Origin: Pontibacter pudoricolor
GTDB lineage: Bacteria > Bacteroidota > Bacteroidia > Cytophagales > Hymenobacteraceae
Length of the DNA stretch: 64,000 nucleotides
Direction of reading: 5' to 3'
Assembly: GCF_010092985.1 (NCBI RefSeq)
Contig: NZ_CP048106.1
Span: forward strand, 248,001 to 312,000
The translations under genes were made by a program, and so were the position numbers. The notes under the pieces were generated by a model. That model saw only the letters and a program-made list of their open reading frames with translations. It was not told the DNA's origin and searched no databases. Of the stretch, positions 44,400 through 52,851 are shown piece by piece (the first letter of the stretch is position 1; every line of letters begins with the position of its first letter).

Positions 44400-44718
44400 A
44401 GCGGACAGGTTGCGACCTGTCCCTACGGAACTACTACCACGATAAGGCGATGCAACTATAGTTTCTCAAGCAAACTATAGTTTAGCTATCGAACTGATCA
44501 CAGTCTTTGGGTTGAGCGCCTTTGCTTTGTTGCGGTGCCGCAAGGCAACCCGAGCAGAGCGAGGGTAGCAAGAAAGCAACAGCGCGATGCCCTTATCGAG
44601 GGCCCCTACCCCCAAGACGGGGCCTCCCGGCCGTGAGGGCATCAAAGCCAACTATAAAATGATAGGAAAGTAAAGCTCCCAGGATTAAAGAAAGCTATAG
44701 AAGAAAAGGCTTGGTTCG
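44400..44718 (-). repeat. Long intergenic repeat, copy 2 (inverted)
   Basis: Reverse complement of the 11759-12053 element, with the same block order (CCAAGCC, AATCCTGGGAGCT, GCCCTCACGGCCGGGAGG, CACCGCAACAA, CCCAAAGACTGTGATCA, TTATCGTGGTA, hairpin ending CCTGTCC). The distal hairpin GGACAGGT-TGCG-ACCTGTCC here has different arms from copy 1. Confidence 0.8.
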
Positions 44719-44959
44719 GATAGTAATCTATCAAACTAAAGAACCCAGATTTCTCCAGACATCGACATAACAAAAATATTATTGGACACTTAAGATATAT
44801 CAACTGCGCTTGAAATGCCAAGAGAGAAATCAGAACACAAACACTAGCAGGAGTTAAGCACACTGCCAGGACTTGTTATTTAAGAATAATCAACCTGGTT
44901 TTTAAAATCGCTTTACCTGACAAATCACTAAATAATTCTGACTTCTCTCCCCAAAACTT

Positions 44960-44967
44960 TATCTTCG
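44960..44967 (+). promoter_or_regulatory. -7 box upstream of recQ
   Basis: TATCTTCG, identical to the -7 box of the stressosome operon, 19 bases before the recQ start. No convincing -33 box is visible. Confidence 0.4.
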
Positions 44968-44986
44968 CTGAATAAAAAGCAAACCC

Positions 44987-46894
44987 TTGCAGGACATCCA
45001 TCACATCCTTAAAACTTACTGGGGTTACGACCAATTCAGGCCGTTGCAGGAGGATATTGTGCAGTCGGTGCTGGATGGAAAAGATACGCTGGCGTTGCTG
45101 CCTACCGGAGGTGGTAAGTCTGTCTGCTTTCAGGTGCCGGCCATGGCCAAAGATGGTATTTGCCTGGTTATTACGCCCCTCATCGCCCTGATGAAAGACC
45201 AGGTAGAACAACTAAAAAAGCGGGATATTCCAGCTGTGGCAGTATACTCAGGCATGAACCGTCGGGAGATAGATATTGCCCTGGATAACTGTGTGTATGG
45301 GAACATTAAATTTTTGTACCTGTCGCCAGAACGTTTGCTAACTGATATATTTCAGGAGCGGGTAAAGCGGATGAAGGTGAATTTATTGGCTGTGGATGAA
45401 GCGCATTGTATCTCGCAATGGGGCTACGATTTCAGACCGCCCTACCTGCAGTTGGCCGAACTTCGTGAGCTTTTACCCGGTGTGCCGGTTATAGCGCTTA
45501 CCGCCACAGCAACCGAACATGTTCGCAAAGACATACAGGAAAAGCTCCGGTTTAAGCAGCAGAATGTGTTTGTTAAAAGCTTTGCCCGATCAAACCTCTC
45601 GTACTCCTGCCTGTACACCGAAGACAAAATTGGCCGGCTGTTGGAAATTCTGCAACGCATGCAGGGGCAAACTATAGTTTATGTGCGCAGCAGAAGACAA
45701 ACGGTAGAAATTGCCCGTTTTTTGCAGAGCCGACAGATTTCGGCCGGAGCCTACCATGCCGGGCTAAAGTTTGAAGAACGCAGTAAAGCGCAGCAAGCCT
45801 GGATAGATGACAAAGTGAGGGTAATAGTGGCGACCAACGCTTTCGGGATGGGGATTGACAAACCGGACGTGCGTTTGGTGGTGCACCTGGATTTACCGGA
45901 AAGCCTGGAAGCGTATTACCAGGAAGCTGGCCGTGCCGGACGTGATGAAAAGTATAGTTACGCAGTAATACTTTATGGCCCAAGCGATGTAGCAGACCTG
46001 CACAAGAAGGTAGAAGAAGCACATCCTCCGCTGGAGCTTACACGCAGGGTTTACCAGTGTTTAGCCAACTATTACCAGCTGGCAGTTGGTAGCGGAGCCA
46101 TGAGCAGTTTCGATTTTGAGCTGGCCGATTTTGCGAAGAACTATAAACTGAAGGCGCTGGAAGTACACCATGCTATTAAACGACTGGAAGGGGAAGGGTA
46201 CCTGCAGCTAAATGAAGGATATTATTCACCATCACGCGTTTTTATACAGCTAAATAACACTGCGCTTTACGAATTTCAGGTGATGAACCCGGAGCATGAC
46301 AATTTGCTGCGTCTGCTCCTGCGTATGTATGGTGGTGAAGCGTTTGCTAATTTTGTAAAGATATCGGAGCGTAAACTGGCTGAATACCTTAAAAGGCCTG
46401 AAGATGAAATACGCCGTAAGCTGGAGTATTTGCACAAATTACAGGTTATAGTTTACGAACCGCAACACGACTCACCGCAGCTGGTATTTACAAAGCCCCG
46501 CCAGGATGCCCTTAACCTGCCTCTTAACCACAAGAAACTGGACGAATTGCGAGAGCGTGCCCTGAAGCAGGTGAAGGAAATGGGGAAATATGTAGAGAAT
46601 ACCAACCGTTGCCGTACCCAATTGCTGCTGGCTTATTTTAACGAGATATCGGACCAGAACTGCCGCATCTGCGACTTTTGCCTGGCACAACGTAAAAAGG
46701 CGCGCGAAGAAACAGAGTTAGGAAAAATGCGCGAAAAAGTACTGACCTTACTCCAGCAAAAACCTTACCTGCCAAAAGAGCTTATGCAACAGTTCGAACC
46801 CAAAGATGCAGAAACTATAACAACGCTCGTACGGGAGCTGATAGATATCGGCGAAGTAGCTTATACACCTGCAGGGCAGGTACAAAAAGCATAA
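44987..46894 (+). CDS. recQ: ATP-dependent DNA helicase RecQ
   Basis: 635 residues. A TTG start at 44987 gives the usual N-terminus (HILKTYWGYDQFRPLQ). Walker A LPTGGGKSV (Lys 44), DEAH box at residues 137-140, QAGRAGRD-type motif VI (QEAGRAGRDEKYSY) and the zinc-binding Cys set near residues 555-580 (CRTQLLLAYF, then NCRICDFC) are present. There is no HRDC domain, a common state in this phylum. It unwinds DNA in 3' to 5' direction in recombination and repair. A perfect AACTATAGTT (45670) encodes QTIVY. Confidence 0.93.
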   Translation: MQDIHHILKTYWGYDQFRPLQEDIVQSVLDGKDTLALLPTGGGKSVCFQVPAMAKDGICLVITPLIALMKDQVEQLKKRDIPAVAVYSGMNRREIDIALDNCVYGNIKFLYLSPERLLTDIFQERVKRMKVNLLAVDEAHCISQWGYDFRPPYLQLAELRELLPGVPVIALTATATEHVRKDIQEKLRFKQQNVFVKSFARSNLSYSCLYTEDKIGRLLEILQRMQGQTIVYVRSRRQTVEIARFLQSRQISAGAYHAGLKFEERSKAQQAWIDDKVRVIVATNAFGMGIDKPDVRLVVHLDLPESLEAYYQEAGRAGRDEKYSYAVILYGPSDVADLHKKVEEAHPPLELTRRVYQCLANYYQLAVGSGAMSSFDFELADFAKNYKLKALEVHHAIKRLEGEGYLQLNEGYYSPSRVFIQLNNTALYEFQVMNPEHDNLLRLLLRMYGGEAFANFVKISERKLAEYLKRPEDEIRRKLEYLHKLQVIVYEPQHDSPQLVFTKPRQDALNLPLNHKKLDELRERALKQVKEMGKYVENTNRCRTQLLLAYFNEISDQNCRICDFCLAQRKKAREETELGKMREKVLTLLQQKPYLPKELMQQFEPKDAETITTLVRELIDIGEVAYTPAGQVQKA

Positions 46895-47247
46895 CCTATA
46901 GTGGCTAACCTCTGCAAACTCTAAAACTTATCTATAGTTTGTAGCGCACAAACTAATAATTGCAGCTTTCAAATACACTATAGTTATCAATGTTGCCAAT
47001 AATTTACTGACCTCTTCGTAGGTGGCATATCTGGCAATAGTAGCTTTTGTTTTGTAAAGTAGTGTTTTACAGAGAAATAAGATAAAATAAGACAGGTATA
47101 TAATTATACTTTCACCATAAAAAATAGTGTTTATACTAAAATAAGGCGCAAAAGATGTGTGATATGTATGGCATGCGTATATGCTATTAATCAACGTTGT
47201 GTAAAATATGATGGGATATAACTAGCACATACTGAAATAGCAAATTA
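46895..47247. other. A+T-rich gap with no recognised gene
   Basis: 353 bp between recQ and the monooxygenase gene. It holds CTATAGTT words near 46933 and 46978 and otherwise no conserved frame or hairpin that I can support. Confidence 0.5.
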
Positions 47248-47541
47248 ATGGCCATGATCGTAATTTTAGAAGCCCGAATACGGGAAGAGTCAGTAGATGA
47301 GGCCAAAGCTTTTTTTCAGAAGATTATACCAGATACACGCATTTACGAAGGCTGCCTTGCCAGCAAAGTTTTCCAGGATGAAAAGGAGCCGACGTCGTTA
47401 CTAATGGTTGAAGACTGGGAGTCGGAGGACCACCACAGGAAGTACCTTGCCTGGTGTACTAAAACGGGTATGTTGCGCAAGTTACTGCGCTTTTTGTCGG
47501 GGCCCCCAAACTTACGCTACTACCATACTTTGGACATGTAA
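47248..47541 (+). CDS. ABM-domain (quinol monooxygenase-like) protein
   Basis: 97 residues with the ferredoxin-like fold of the antibiotic biosynthesis monooxygenase family: VILEARIREESVDEAKAFF, then YEGCLASKVFQDE, then LLMVEDWESEDHHRKYLAW. Members are often small cofactor-free oxygenases or heme-degradation-like proteins. No role can be assigned here. Confidence 0.72.
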   Translation: MAMIVILEARIREESVDEAKAFFQKIIPDTRIYEGCLASKVFQDEKEPTSLLMVEDWESEDHHRKYLAWCTKTGMLRKLLRFLSGPPNLRYYHTLDM

Positions 47542-47799
47542 ACGATAGCAAAAAATAAACAGCCGCATCAGGAGACCAGTTAAACCTTTAATTAATTTCC
47601 CGGTTTTGGTTATAAATAAAGTAGTTGCATAGTTCTGGCTGTAACCTTATACAGATTCCGGCATCTTTAATAAAGCACGAAAATAACCTGAACTGGCAGC
47701 ATCATCTTACATGTAAAGTTGAGAGAGCTATAGCAAAAGCCTGTAGGCAAAATTAAGATAAACTCCTTTTGAGGTAGAGGGCAAAAGGAGCTAACGGGT
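47542..47799. other. Gap with a short inverted word, no gene
   Basis: Part of a 326-bp gene-free stretch. CTCCTTTT and AAAAGGAG (47764-47790) are a loose inverted pair; no coding frame is supported. Confidence 0.35.
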
Positions 47800-47836
47800 A
47801 CAACCACAAGTATACTGTGGTTGTGCTTCGTTTTTA
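47800..47836 (+). terminator. Hairpin with T-run, plus direction
   Basis: ACAACCACA/TGTGGTTGT stem followed by GCTTCGTTTTT. It is 258 bases after the previous stop, so the transcript it ends is uncertain. Confidence 0.55.
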
Positions 47837-47867
47837 ATAAGGGGTCAGTTTACAGGAGTAGTTATAG

Positions 47868-48332
47868 TTACTTCAGTAACAGTACCATATGCTGTGTAGA
47901 TGCCGAAAAACCTATTTCCTGCCAGAACCTGATAGCACCTGCATTTTTAACGGAAACCTGTAGCTCAATGTGGTCAGCACCTTTATCTTGTAGCCAGTTA
48001 CGTGCCGCTTCAAATAATTCCTGACCTATACCTTTGTTCCGGTAAGCTTCATTAATTATAGTTTCTGCTATGTAGCCTTTCCTGCTAAGTTCAAAACCAT
48101 TTACGCCCTGCCGTATACTGCAGATCATCATGCCTATCCAATCGCCATCCTGTTCATAGGCAAACACCTTGGTGTCTTTCTCCCTGATGCGTTTAAGCAG
48201 CTCAGCTTTTAATGCGTTTTCATGGTTTGGCTTGCATTTAAACACTTTATGCAGGCCCTGATGGTGCTGCATCAGCTCAAGCCACAACACAAAAAGTTCA
48301 TCTATATCTTCTGGAGTCGCTTCTACGATCAT
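47868..48332 (-). CDS. GNAT-family N-acetyltransferase
   Basis: 154 residues with the GNAT fold. The acetyl-CoA pyrophosphate loop is RNKGIGQELFEAARNWL, and VKNAGAIRFWQEIGF is a usual closing helix and strand. The substrate is unknown. It ends a three-gene minus-strand unit (SnoaL-like, HAD, GNAT). Confidence 0.85.
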   Translation of the reverse strand: MIVEATPEDIDELFVLWLELMQHHQGLHKVFKCKPNHENALKAELLKRIREKDTKVFAYEQDGDWIGMMICSIRQGVNGFELSRKGYIAETIINEAYRNKGIGQELFEAARNWLQDKGADHIELQVSVKNAGAIRFWQEIGFSASTQHMVLLLK

Positions 48333-48348
48333 AAGGTGATTTTATTCG

Positions 48349-48978
48349 CTAGAAAAGTCTTTTAAGATCAGCCGGCGATTTAAGGTAAATAGTATAGTCC
48401 GGAGTTTTGCCAAAACCATAAGCAGCATACACAAATGGAATTCCAGCTACTAAACTGGCTTCGTAGTCGCCTATTGTATCGCCAACATACACAGGGGTTT
48501 GCAGGTTGTTTCTTTTAATGATGTCTTTCAGGTTTTCGCCTTTGGGGTTTCCGGTTCGGCCAGAACATTCATGATCCTCGAACAGGTGGGAGAGGTGGTG
48601 GAATTCATAAAAAGCCTCGATATAACCATCCTGGCAATTACTTACTATAAATAACTTATAGTTGCCATGCAGGTATTCCAGCGCCTCTTTCATGCCTGCA
48701 AACAGTTCGCCGCCAAACTTTTTAAGATGCTGCATCTCTTCACGTCCACTGATCTCCATCAGTTCTTTTTTCTGGGCATCTGTCAGGTCCGGAAAGAATT
48801 TATCGTAGATCAGGTCGTGTTGCATGCCTGCCACAGAGCGAATATCTTCCTGCGTAATTTCCTGAATATCAAAATCCACCTGTTTACGCGCTTCGTTCCA
48901 GGCACGGGCCACGGTGGCCGTGGCATCCCAGAGTGTTCCATCCAGGTCAAATATAAGGCTGTCGGTGTTCCGTTTCAT
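48349..48978 (-). CDS. HAD-superfamily hydrolase (phosphoglycolate phosphatase-like)
   Basis: 209 residues. Motif I is FDLDGTLWDAT (residues 9-20), motif II IVSNCQDG, motif III GNPKGENLKD, and motif IV GDTIGDYEA. A helical cap lies between I and II, as in Gph/PhnX-like enzymes. It dephosphorylates some small phosphoester. 16 bp before the GNAT gene. Confidence 0.85.
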   Translation of the reverse strand: MKRNTDSLIFDLDGTLWDATATVARAWNEARKQVDFDIQEITQEDIRSVAGMQHDLIYDKFFPDLTDAQKKELMEISGREEMQHLKKFGGELFAGMKEALEYLHGNYKLFIVSNCQDGYIEAFYEFHHLSHLFEDHECSGRTGNPKGENLKDIIKRNNLQTPVYVGDTIGDYEASLVAGIPFVYAAYGFGKTPDYTIYLKSPADLKRLF

Positions 48979-48983
48979 TTTTT

Positions 48984-49406
48984 TTAATTCTGAGGATCAG
49001 GATAAATAAAAGTTACTTCATAAATCCTGCTGTCGCGGATACGGTAAATGGCAATTGCTTCAGTCCGCGGTTTGTTTTTATCGGTCTGCACGCGCTCATG
49101 GTCTATTACCACATTGCCTGACACAATCCGGTTTACAAGTTCACAATGAAGATCAGGGGTTTCGGCAAATTTCTGGCCGTAGCGCTTTCGCATTTCGTCT
49201 ATCCCCTGGTAACTGAGCACGCCTGGCTGGCTGTATACTTTAACATCATCGCTGTACGCTTTTATAAATGTATCGATGTCGCGGTTGTTGTAGGCCTGTA
49301 GCTGTAACGTGGCGGGCGCCTCAGTGCCGGTGGTTTTAGGAATGTATTGGGAGAAAACAGGTAAAGCAGCCATAAGCAGAACTATAGTCAGAGCATAAAG
49401 TTTCAT
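48984..49406 (-). CDS. Secreted SnoaL/NTF2-like protein
   Basis: 140 residues with a signal peptide (LTIVLLMAALPVFSQ). The cone-shaped NTF2 fold is seen in LQAYNNRDIDTFIKAYSDDV, YQGIDEMRKRYGQKFAETPD and AIAIYRIRDSRIYEVTFIY. Many such proteins are enzymes or ligand binders with no known substrate. It is 5 bp upstream of the HAD gene. Confidence 0.75.
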   Translation of the reverse strand: MKLYALTIVLLMAALPVFSQYIPKTTGTEAPATLQLQAYNNRDIDTFIKAYSDDVKVYSQPGVLSYQGIDEMRKRYGQKFAETPDLHCELVNRIVSGNVVIDHERVQTDKNKPRTEAIAIYRIRDSRIYEVTFIYPDPQN

Positions 49407-49456
49407 GGTTAAAGCTAGGCAAATTTACGTAAATCCTGAAGCGGCGGGGTGCGTAT

Positions 49457-50092
49457 ATGGCTCGTATGTTAGAAGAATTGATTATTCGTACGCTCTGCGA
49501 TACCTTACCAGCCACACCTGCCGATGCCCTGTTTTTGTTTGGCCAGACAGAAGACAACCAGGAAGCTGCATTTGCCGCCGCAAAATTACTCTTACAGGAG
49601 AACTATACGACTAAGGTTTTGTTTTTGGGCACCGGACCCATGAGTGGTTACCCTGGCGGAGCCACCTGGTTTGAGGCCATGAAAGCACTTGGCATTCCGG
49701 AAGATTCGCTGTTCCAGATACTGCCTGTTCCGGCAAACACCGATATGCTGCACACGGGTATAGAAGCTACTTCGATGGTGCAGCATGCGCTGGCTCATGG
49801 GTATGCAAAAGTTATAGTCACAGCAGCTCCTTTTCAGCAGCCAAGAGCGTTTATGGCAGCCGTTACCGCGGCACTGCGCATATACCCTGACTTAAAGATC
49901 TATAGTTTGCCCGGAAAACCATTGCCATGGCAACAAGTGGCAGTACACTCGCAAGGCAAAACCGAAAGCACCCGCGCCGGCCTGATAGCCGGAGAAATGA
50001 AACGAATAGAAAAGTATAGTAAACAGGGAGACCTGGCTACTGTTGATGAAGTGCTAAAGTATTTGAATAAGAGGGATATTAAAGAACTATAG
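49457..50092 (+). CDS. YdcF/DUF218-like protein
   Basis: 211 residues with a Rossmann-like alpha/beta pattern: DALFLFGQTEDNQEAAFAAA, KVLFLGTGPMSGYPGG and KVIVTAAPFQQPRAFM. The DUF218/YdcF family is a nucleotide-cofactor-like fold of unclear activity. It is divergent from the SnoaL-like gene with about 50 bp between. It ends in Leu-stop CTA TAG, part of an AACTATAG word. Confidence 0.68.
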   Translation: MARMLEELIIRTLCDTLPATPADALFLFGQTEDNQEAAFAAAKLLLQENYTTKVLFLGTGPMSGYPGGATWFEAMKALGIPEDSLFQILPVPANTDMLHTGIEATSMVQHALAHGYAKVIVTAAPFQQPRAFMAAVTAALRIYPDLKIYSLPGKPLPWQQVAVHSQGKTESTRAGLIAGEMKRIEKYSKQGDLATVDEVLKYLNKRDIKEL

Positions 50093-50097
50093 AAGCG

Positions 50098-50364
50098 CTA
50101 TGGTGCTGGTGCAGAGAGCGTTTGTTTTACCAGTAGCTTGTTCACTGTTAAGTTATCTATTTCCAGCTCGTCAATTCTCATTTTACAAACTCTGGAACCA
50201 CCAATTGCCAGTTTCCCGATAGCTATAGTTCCGATAGCTAAGGCCCCGACAGCCAGGGCTCCGCAGGCAAAAGCACCAATAGCAAGCGCTCCTGTAGAAA
50301 CAGCTCCTGCAGCTGCACGTTTTATAGCAAAGCTTTCTGCAAATGTTCTAGAGATCTTTGTCAT
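50098..50364 (-). CDS. Small hexad-repeat protein (GALAIG repeats)
   Basis: 88 residues. Residues about 20-55 repeat G-A/K-L-A-I/V-G five or six times (GALAIGAFACGALAVGALAI), followed by GGSRVCKMRIDELEIDNLTV, which continues the periodicity. Such repeats suggest a short left-handed beta-helix, similar to pentapeptide-repeat or bactofilin-like proteins. The plus strand is also open here but reads as low-complexity Pro/Ala and is not taken as a gene. The gene starts one base before a perfect AACTATAGTT (50365). Confidence 0.6.
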   Translation of the reverse strand: MTKISRTFAESFAIKRAAAGAVSTGALAIGAFACGALAVGALAIGTIAIGKLAIGGSRVCKMRIDELEIDNLTVNKLLVKQTLSAPAP

Positions 50365-50476
50365 AACTATAGTTGGTGAAGTTACTGATAACTATAGCTA
50401 ACGGATTGATAAAGACAGAAGTTAGACGATTTGGTGATTAGCCTTATGGGTTGGGTGAGAAGCTGTTTTCAAAAGA

Positions 50477-50860
50477 TTACTCGCCTTCATAAAACTCGAT
50501 CAGGGCTCCGAAATAAGCCTCGTCCCAACCTTCTGCTATGTCGTTATAATCGTGGTCGGGGATGTTGGTATGGCGTAGTTCTGCGGAGGTGCCGTACTTA
50601 TGCGGGTGTAATTTTATAGTAACTATAGAAGGCTCTTCCTGCTCGCCGAAATACCATTGCTGCACAAGCTTTTTCCCTTCTTCAAACTCCAGGTTTCTGC
50701 CAACTATACTTCCATCAAATAACGAAAACTCAGATCCGGGTTCTGTGCTCATTTCCGCTTCATCGCCGGTCCATGCTTGCAGCGTGAGCGGGTTGGTAAG
50801 GGCAGCATAAACCAGTTCAGGCTCTGCCGGTATAAGGTAGTATTTCTTTATATCTTTCAT
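50477..50860 (-). CDS. SRPBCC/AHSA1-domain protein
   Basis: 127 residues with the START/AHSA1 fold: YYLIPAEPELVYAALTNPLT at the N-terminus, GRNLEFEEGKKLVQQWYF and AEGWDEAYFGALIEFYE. A single-domain ligand binder or Hsp90-cochaperone-like protein. It follows the VF530-like gene by 7 bp. Confidence 0.8.
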   Translation of the reverse strand: MKDIKKYYLIPAEPELVYAALTNPLTLQAWTGDEAEMSTEPGSEFSLFDGSIVGRNLEFEEGKKLVQQWYFGEQEEPSIVTIKLHPHKYGTSAELRHTNIPDHDYNDIAEGWDEAYFGALIEFYEGE

Positions 50861-50867
50861 GTAACGG

Positions 50868-51089
50868 CTATTTTTTTGAAAACGTACGGATGTATAGTTC
50901 CTCTACTTTCTGGCGTGCCCAGGGTGTTTTGCGCAAAAACTTAAGACTGGAATTAATGCTTGGGTTAACGTTAAAACTGTTGATGCTGATCTTATAGCCA
51001 AGCTCTTCCCAGCCGTAATAATCTACAAGTTGCACCAGGATACGCTCCAGTGTTTTTCCGTGAAGTGGGTTATTCTTTTGTTCTTCCAT
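50868..51089 (-). CDS. VF530 (DUF2132) family protein
   Basis: 73 residues, small helical protein with [20 protein letters not shown] and [19 protein letters not shown]530 members are predicted DNA-binding proteins from a solved structure. First gene of a two-gene unit with the SRPBCC gene. Confidence 0.88.
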   Translation of the reverse strand: MEEQKNNPLHGKTLERILVQLVDYYGWEELGYKISINSFNVNPSINSSLKFLRKTPWARQKVEELYIRTFSKK

Positions 51090-51268
51090 TCTTTTCAGGC
51101 CCTTTTCCTGTTTGCTGCATACGTAGTCGGCCTGCCGGGCGGCAAGTTATAAATAAGCTGCGGCCTTTTCTGCAGCTTTCCGCAATAAATCTTAAGTATA
51201 GCCTGCTTAACTTTTTGTTTTAGCGTAAGTTTAGTAAGTACACTTTTTTGCTAACCAAATCTATACGT

Positions 51269-52213
51269 ATGAAAGCATTTGTAGTAAACGAGCCGGGCGC
51301 ACCGGAAAGCCTGCAACTAACTGAGATCGAAAAGCCAACTATAAAAGAAGACGAAGTGCTGGTAAAAGTAAATGCCATTAGTATAAATCCGGTTGATACC
51401 AAAACCCGTGAAGGCAAAGCGTTATACGCCACGTTAAAAGAAACACCTCCCGTTATACCTGGCTGGGATATTTCTGGGGAAGTGGCGGAAGTGGGAGCGA
51501 AGGTAACCTACTTTAAACCCGGCGACGAAGTGTTTGGGATGGTGAATTTTCCGGGGCACGGCAGAGCTTATGCCGAGTATGTAGCCGCCCCTGAAGCGCA
51601 CCTGGCACATAAGCCCGCCAACGTGCCGCACCACGAAGCCGCCGCCGCTACACTTGCCGCGCTAACTGCCTGGCAGGTACTTGTAAACGAAGCTGATATA
51701 CAACCGGGCCAGCGTGTACTCGTACATGCCGCAGCAGGGGGAGTCGGCCATTTTGCGACCCAGATAGCGAAGTATTTCAAAGCATTTGTTATTGGTACGG
51801 CATCAAAAGAGAACCATGATTTTATAATGAATATGGGCGCCGATGAGCAGGTTGATTATAATGAATATAAAGTTGAAGATGTGGTGATGGATGCCGATAT
51901 TGTAGTCGACTCGCTTGGCGAAGAAAATTCACTACGCTCCTTAAAATGCCTGAAAGAGGGCGGGAAGCTGATATCTATATTAGGCGGTGCAAAGGAAGCG
52001 GTGCAGCAGGAAGCCCGGAAACGGAATATTGAAGCGAAGAACTACCTGGTACACTCAAGCGGTGAAGATATGGCTAAAATTGCCGACCTGCTGAGCCAGG
52101 AAAAGCTTACGGCGCATGTATCGCATGTCTATGATTTTGAAGACATGGCCAAAGCACATGCCCAGGTAGAGACCCGCAAAACCCGGGGCAAAGTAGTAGT
52201 GCATGTAAGTTAA
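51269..52213 (+). CDS. NADP-dependent zinc-free alcohol dehydrogenase/quinone oxidoreductase
   Basis: 314 residues from ATG 51269; an upstream in-frame TTG gives seven extra residues. The MDR fold is clear: GDEVFGMVNFPGHGRAYAEY, then the NADP site VHAAAGGVGHFATQIAK (AxxGGVG) and the closing EDMAKAHAQVETRKTRGKVV. It lacks the zinc-binding Cys set, so it belongs with quinone oxidoreductases. Reduces quinones or enones with NADPH. DinB follows 34 bp later. Confidence 0.9.
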   Translation: MKAFVVNEPGAPESLQLTEIEKPTIKEDEVLVKVNAISINPVDTKTREGKALYATLKETPPVIPGWDISGEVAEVGAKVTYFKPGDEVFGMVNFPGHGRAYAEYVAAPEAHLAHKPANVPHHEAAAATLAALTAWQVLVNEADIQPGQRVLVHAAAGGVGHFATQIAKYFKAFVIGTASKENHDFIMNMGADEQVDYNEYKVEDVVMDADIVVDSLGEENSLRSLKCLKEGGKLISILGGAKEAVQQEARKRNIEAKNYLVHSSGEDMAKIADLLSQEKLTAHVSHVYDFEDMAKAHAQVETRKTRGKVVVHVS

Positions 52214-52247
52214 CTTAAACCTTTGTTCATACTAAAACCCCATCATC

Positions 52248-52769
52248 ATGACACAAACCAAGACTCTGGAAGTGTGGCTGCGCGGACCGGTAAACGGCGT
52301 GCCTGCTTTATTGCAACCCGTGGCACATGCATTGTTGCAGGCCTGCGAGGAAGTAGAAAGTTTTATGCAGGATTTTCCGGAAGACCTGATCTGGGATCGG
52401 CCGGCCGGCGTGGCATCAGTTGGGTATCATCTGCAGCACTTAACCGGCATTCTGCAGCGCCTGCTAACCTATGCCCGCGGCGAAGCACTGTCTGAAGACC
52501 AGCTGGCTTTTCTGTATGCCGAGGGCAAACCAACCGAAGCCACAGCACAGGACCTGTTGCAGCAGTACCGTGAGCAGCTTGATAAGGCAATGGAGCAGTT
52601 AAAGCAAACAGATGAAAGCACCTTAACCGAAGTGCGCCGGGTAGGGCGTGCGCAGGTAGAATCTACGGTGATGGGTTTGTTGTTTCATGCGGCGGAACAC
52701 AGCATGAGGCATGTGGGACAATTACTGGTAACGGCACGCGTGCTGCGCTGGCAAGCTAACGGGGCATAG
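52248..52769 (+). CDS. DinB-family protein (metal-binding four-helix bundle)
   Basis: 173 residues, all helical, with the three His ligands expected of DinB/YfiT metalloproteins: SVGYHLQHLTGIL, and FHAAEHSMRHVGQLL. Many are bacillithiol- or mycothiol-dependent transferases; thiol dependence in this phylum is uncertain but bacillithiol is reported in some Bacteroidetes. Co-directional with the quinone oxidoreductase. Confidence 0.85.
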   Translation: MTQTKTLEVWLRGPVNGVPALLQPVAHALLQACEEVESFMQDFPEDLIWDRPAGVASVGYHLQHLTGILQRLLTYARGEALSEDQLAFLYAEGKPTEATAQDLLQQYREQLDKAMEQLKQTDESTLTEVRRVGRAQVESTVMGLLFHAAEHSMRHVGQLLVTARVLRWQANGA

Positions 52770-52805
52770 TTTATAGTTTAGTGCCTGCAACTAGTTAGTT
52801 ATAAC

Positions 52806-52839
52806 AACGCCCTGCATGTAACAAACCATGCAGGGCGTT
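52806..52839. terminator. Hairpin between convergent dinB and threonine synthase genes
   Basis: AACGCCCTGCATG/CATGCAGGGCGTT, a 13-bp perfect stem with 8-base loop and no long T-run. A bidirectional terminator is likely, but weak. Confidence 0.6.
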
Positions 52840-52851
52840 ATCATATTACAC

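Larger units (their letters stand above)
43963..44986. repeat. 1 kb intergenic repeat-rich region
   Basis: No gene is supported. It holds a C/G-rich word copy (44056-44087, relative of 12176-12207), the large palindrome 44155-44270, a GTCATTTCGA word at 44348, the second copy of the long repeat (44400-44718), and several AACTATAGTT or CTATAGTT words, including two perfect ones at 44454 and 44473. Confidence 0.8.

Noticed and set aside
44642..44863. Open frame of 73 codons on the minus strand in the repeat-rich gap
   Set aside because: It overlaps the long non-coding repeat and has no counterpart in copy 1 of that repeat.
50138..50401. Open frame on the plus strand across the GALAIG gene
   Set aside because: Low-complexity Pro/Ala/Ile sequence that is the complement of the hexad repeats; the minus-strand protein has better ends and family resemblance.
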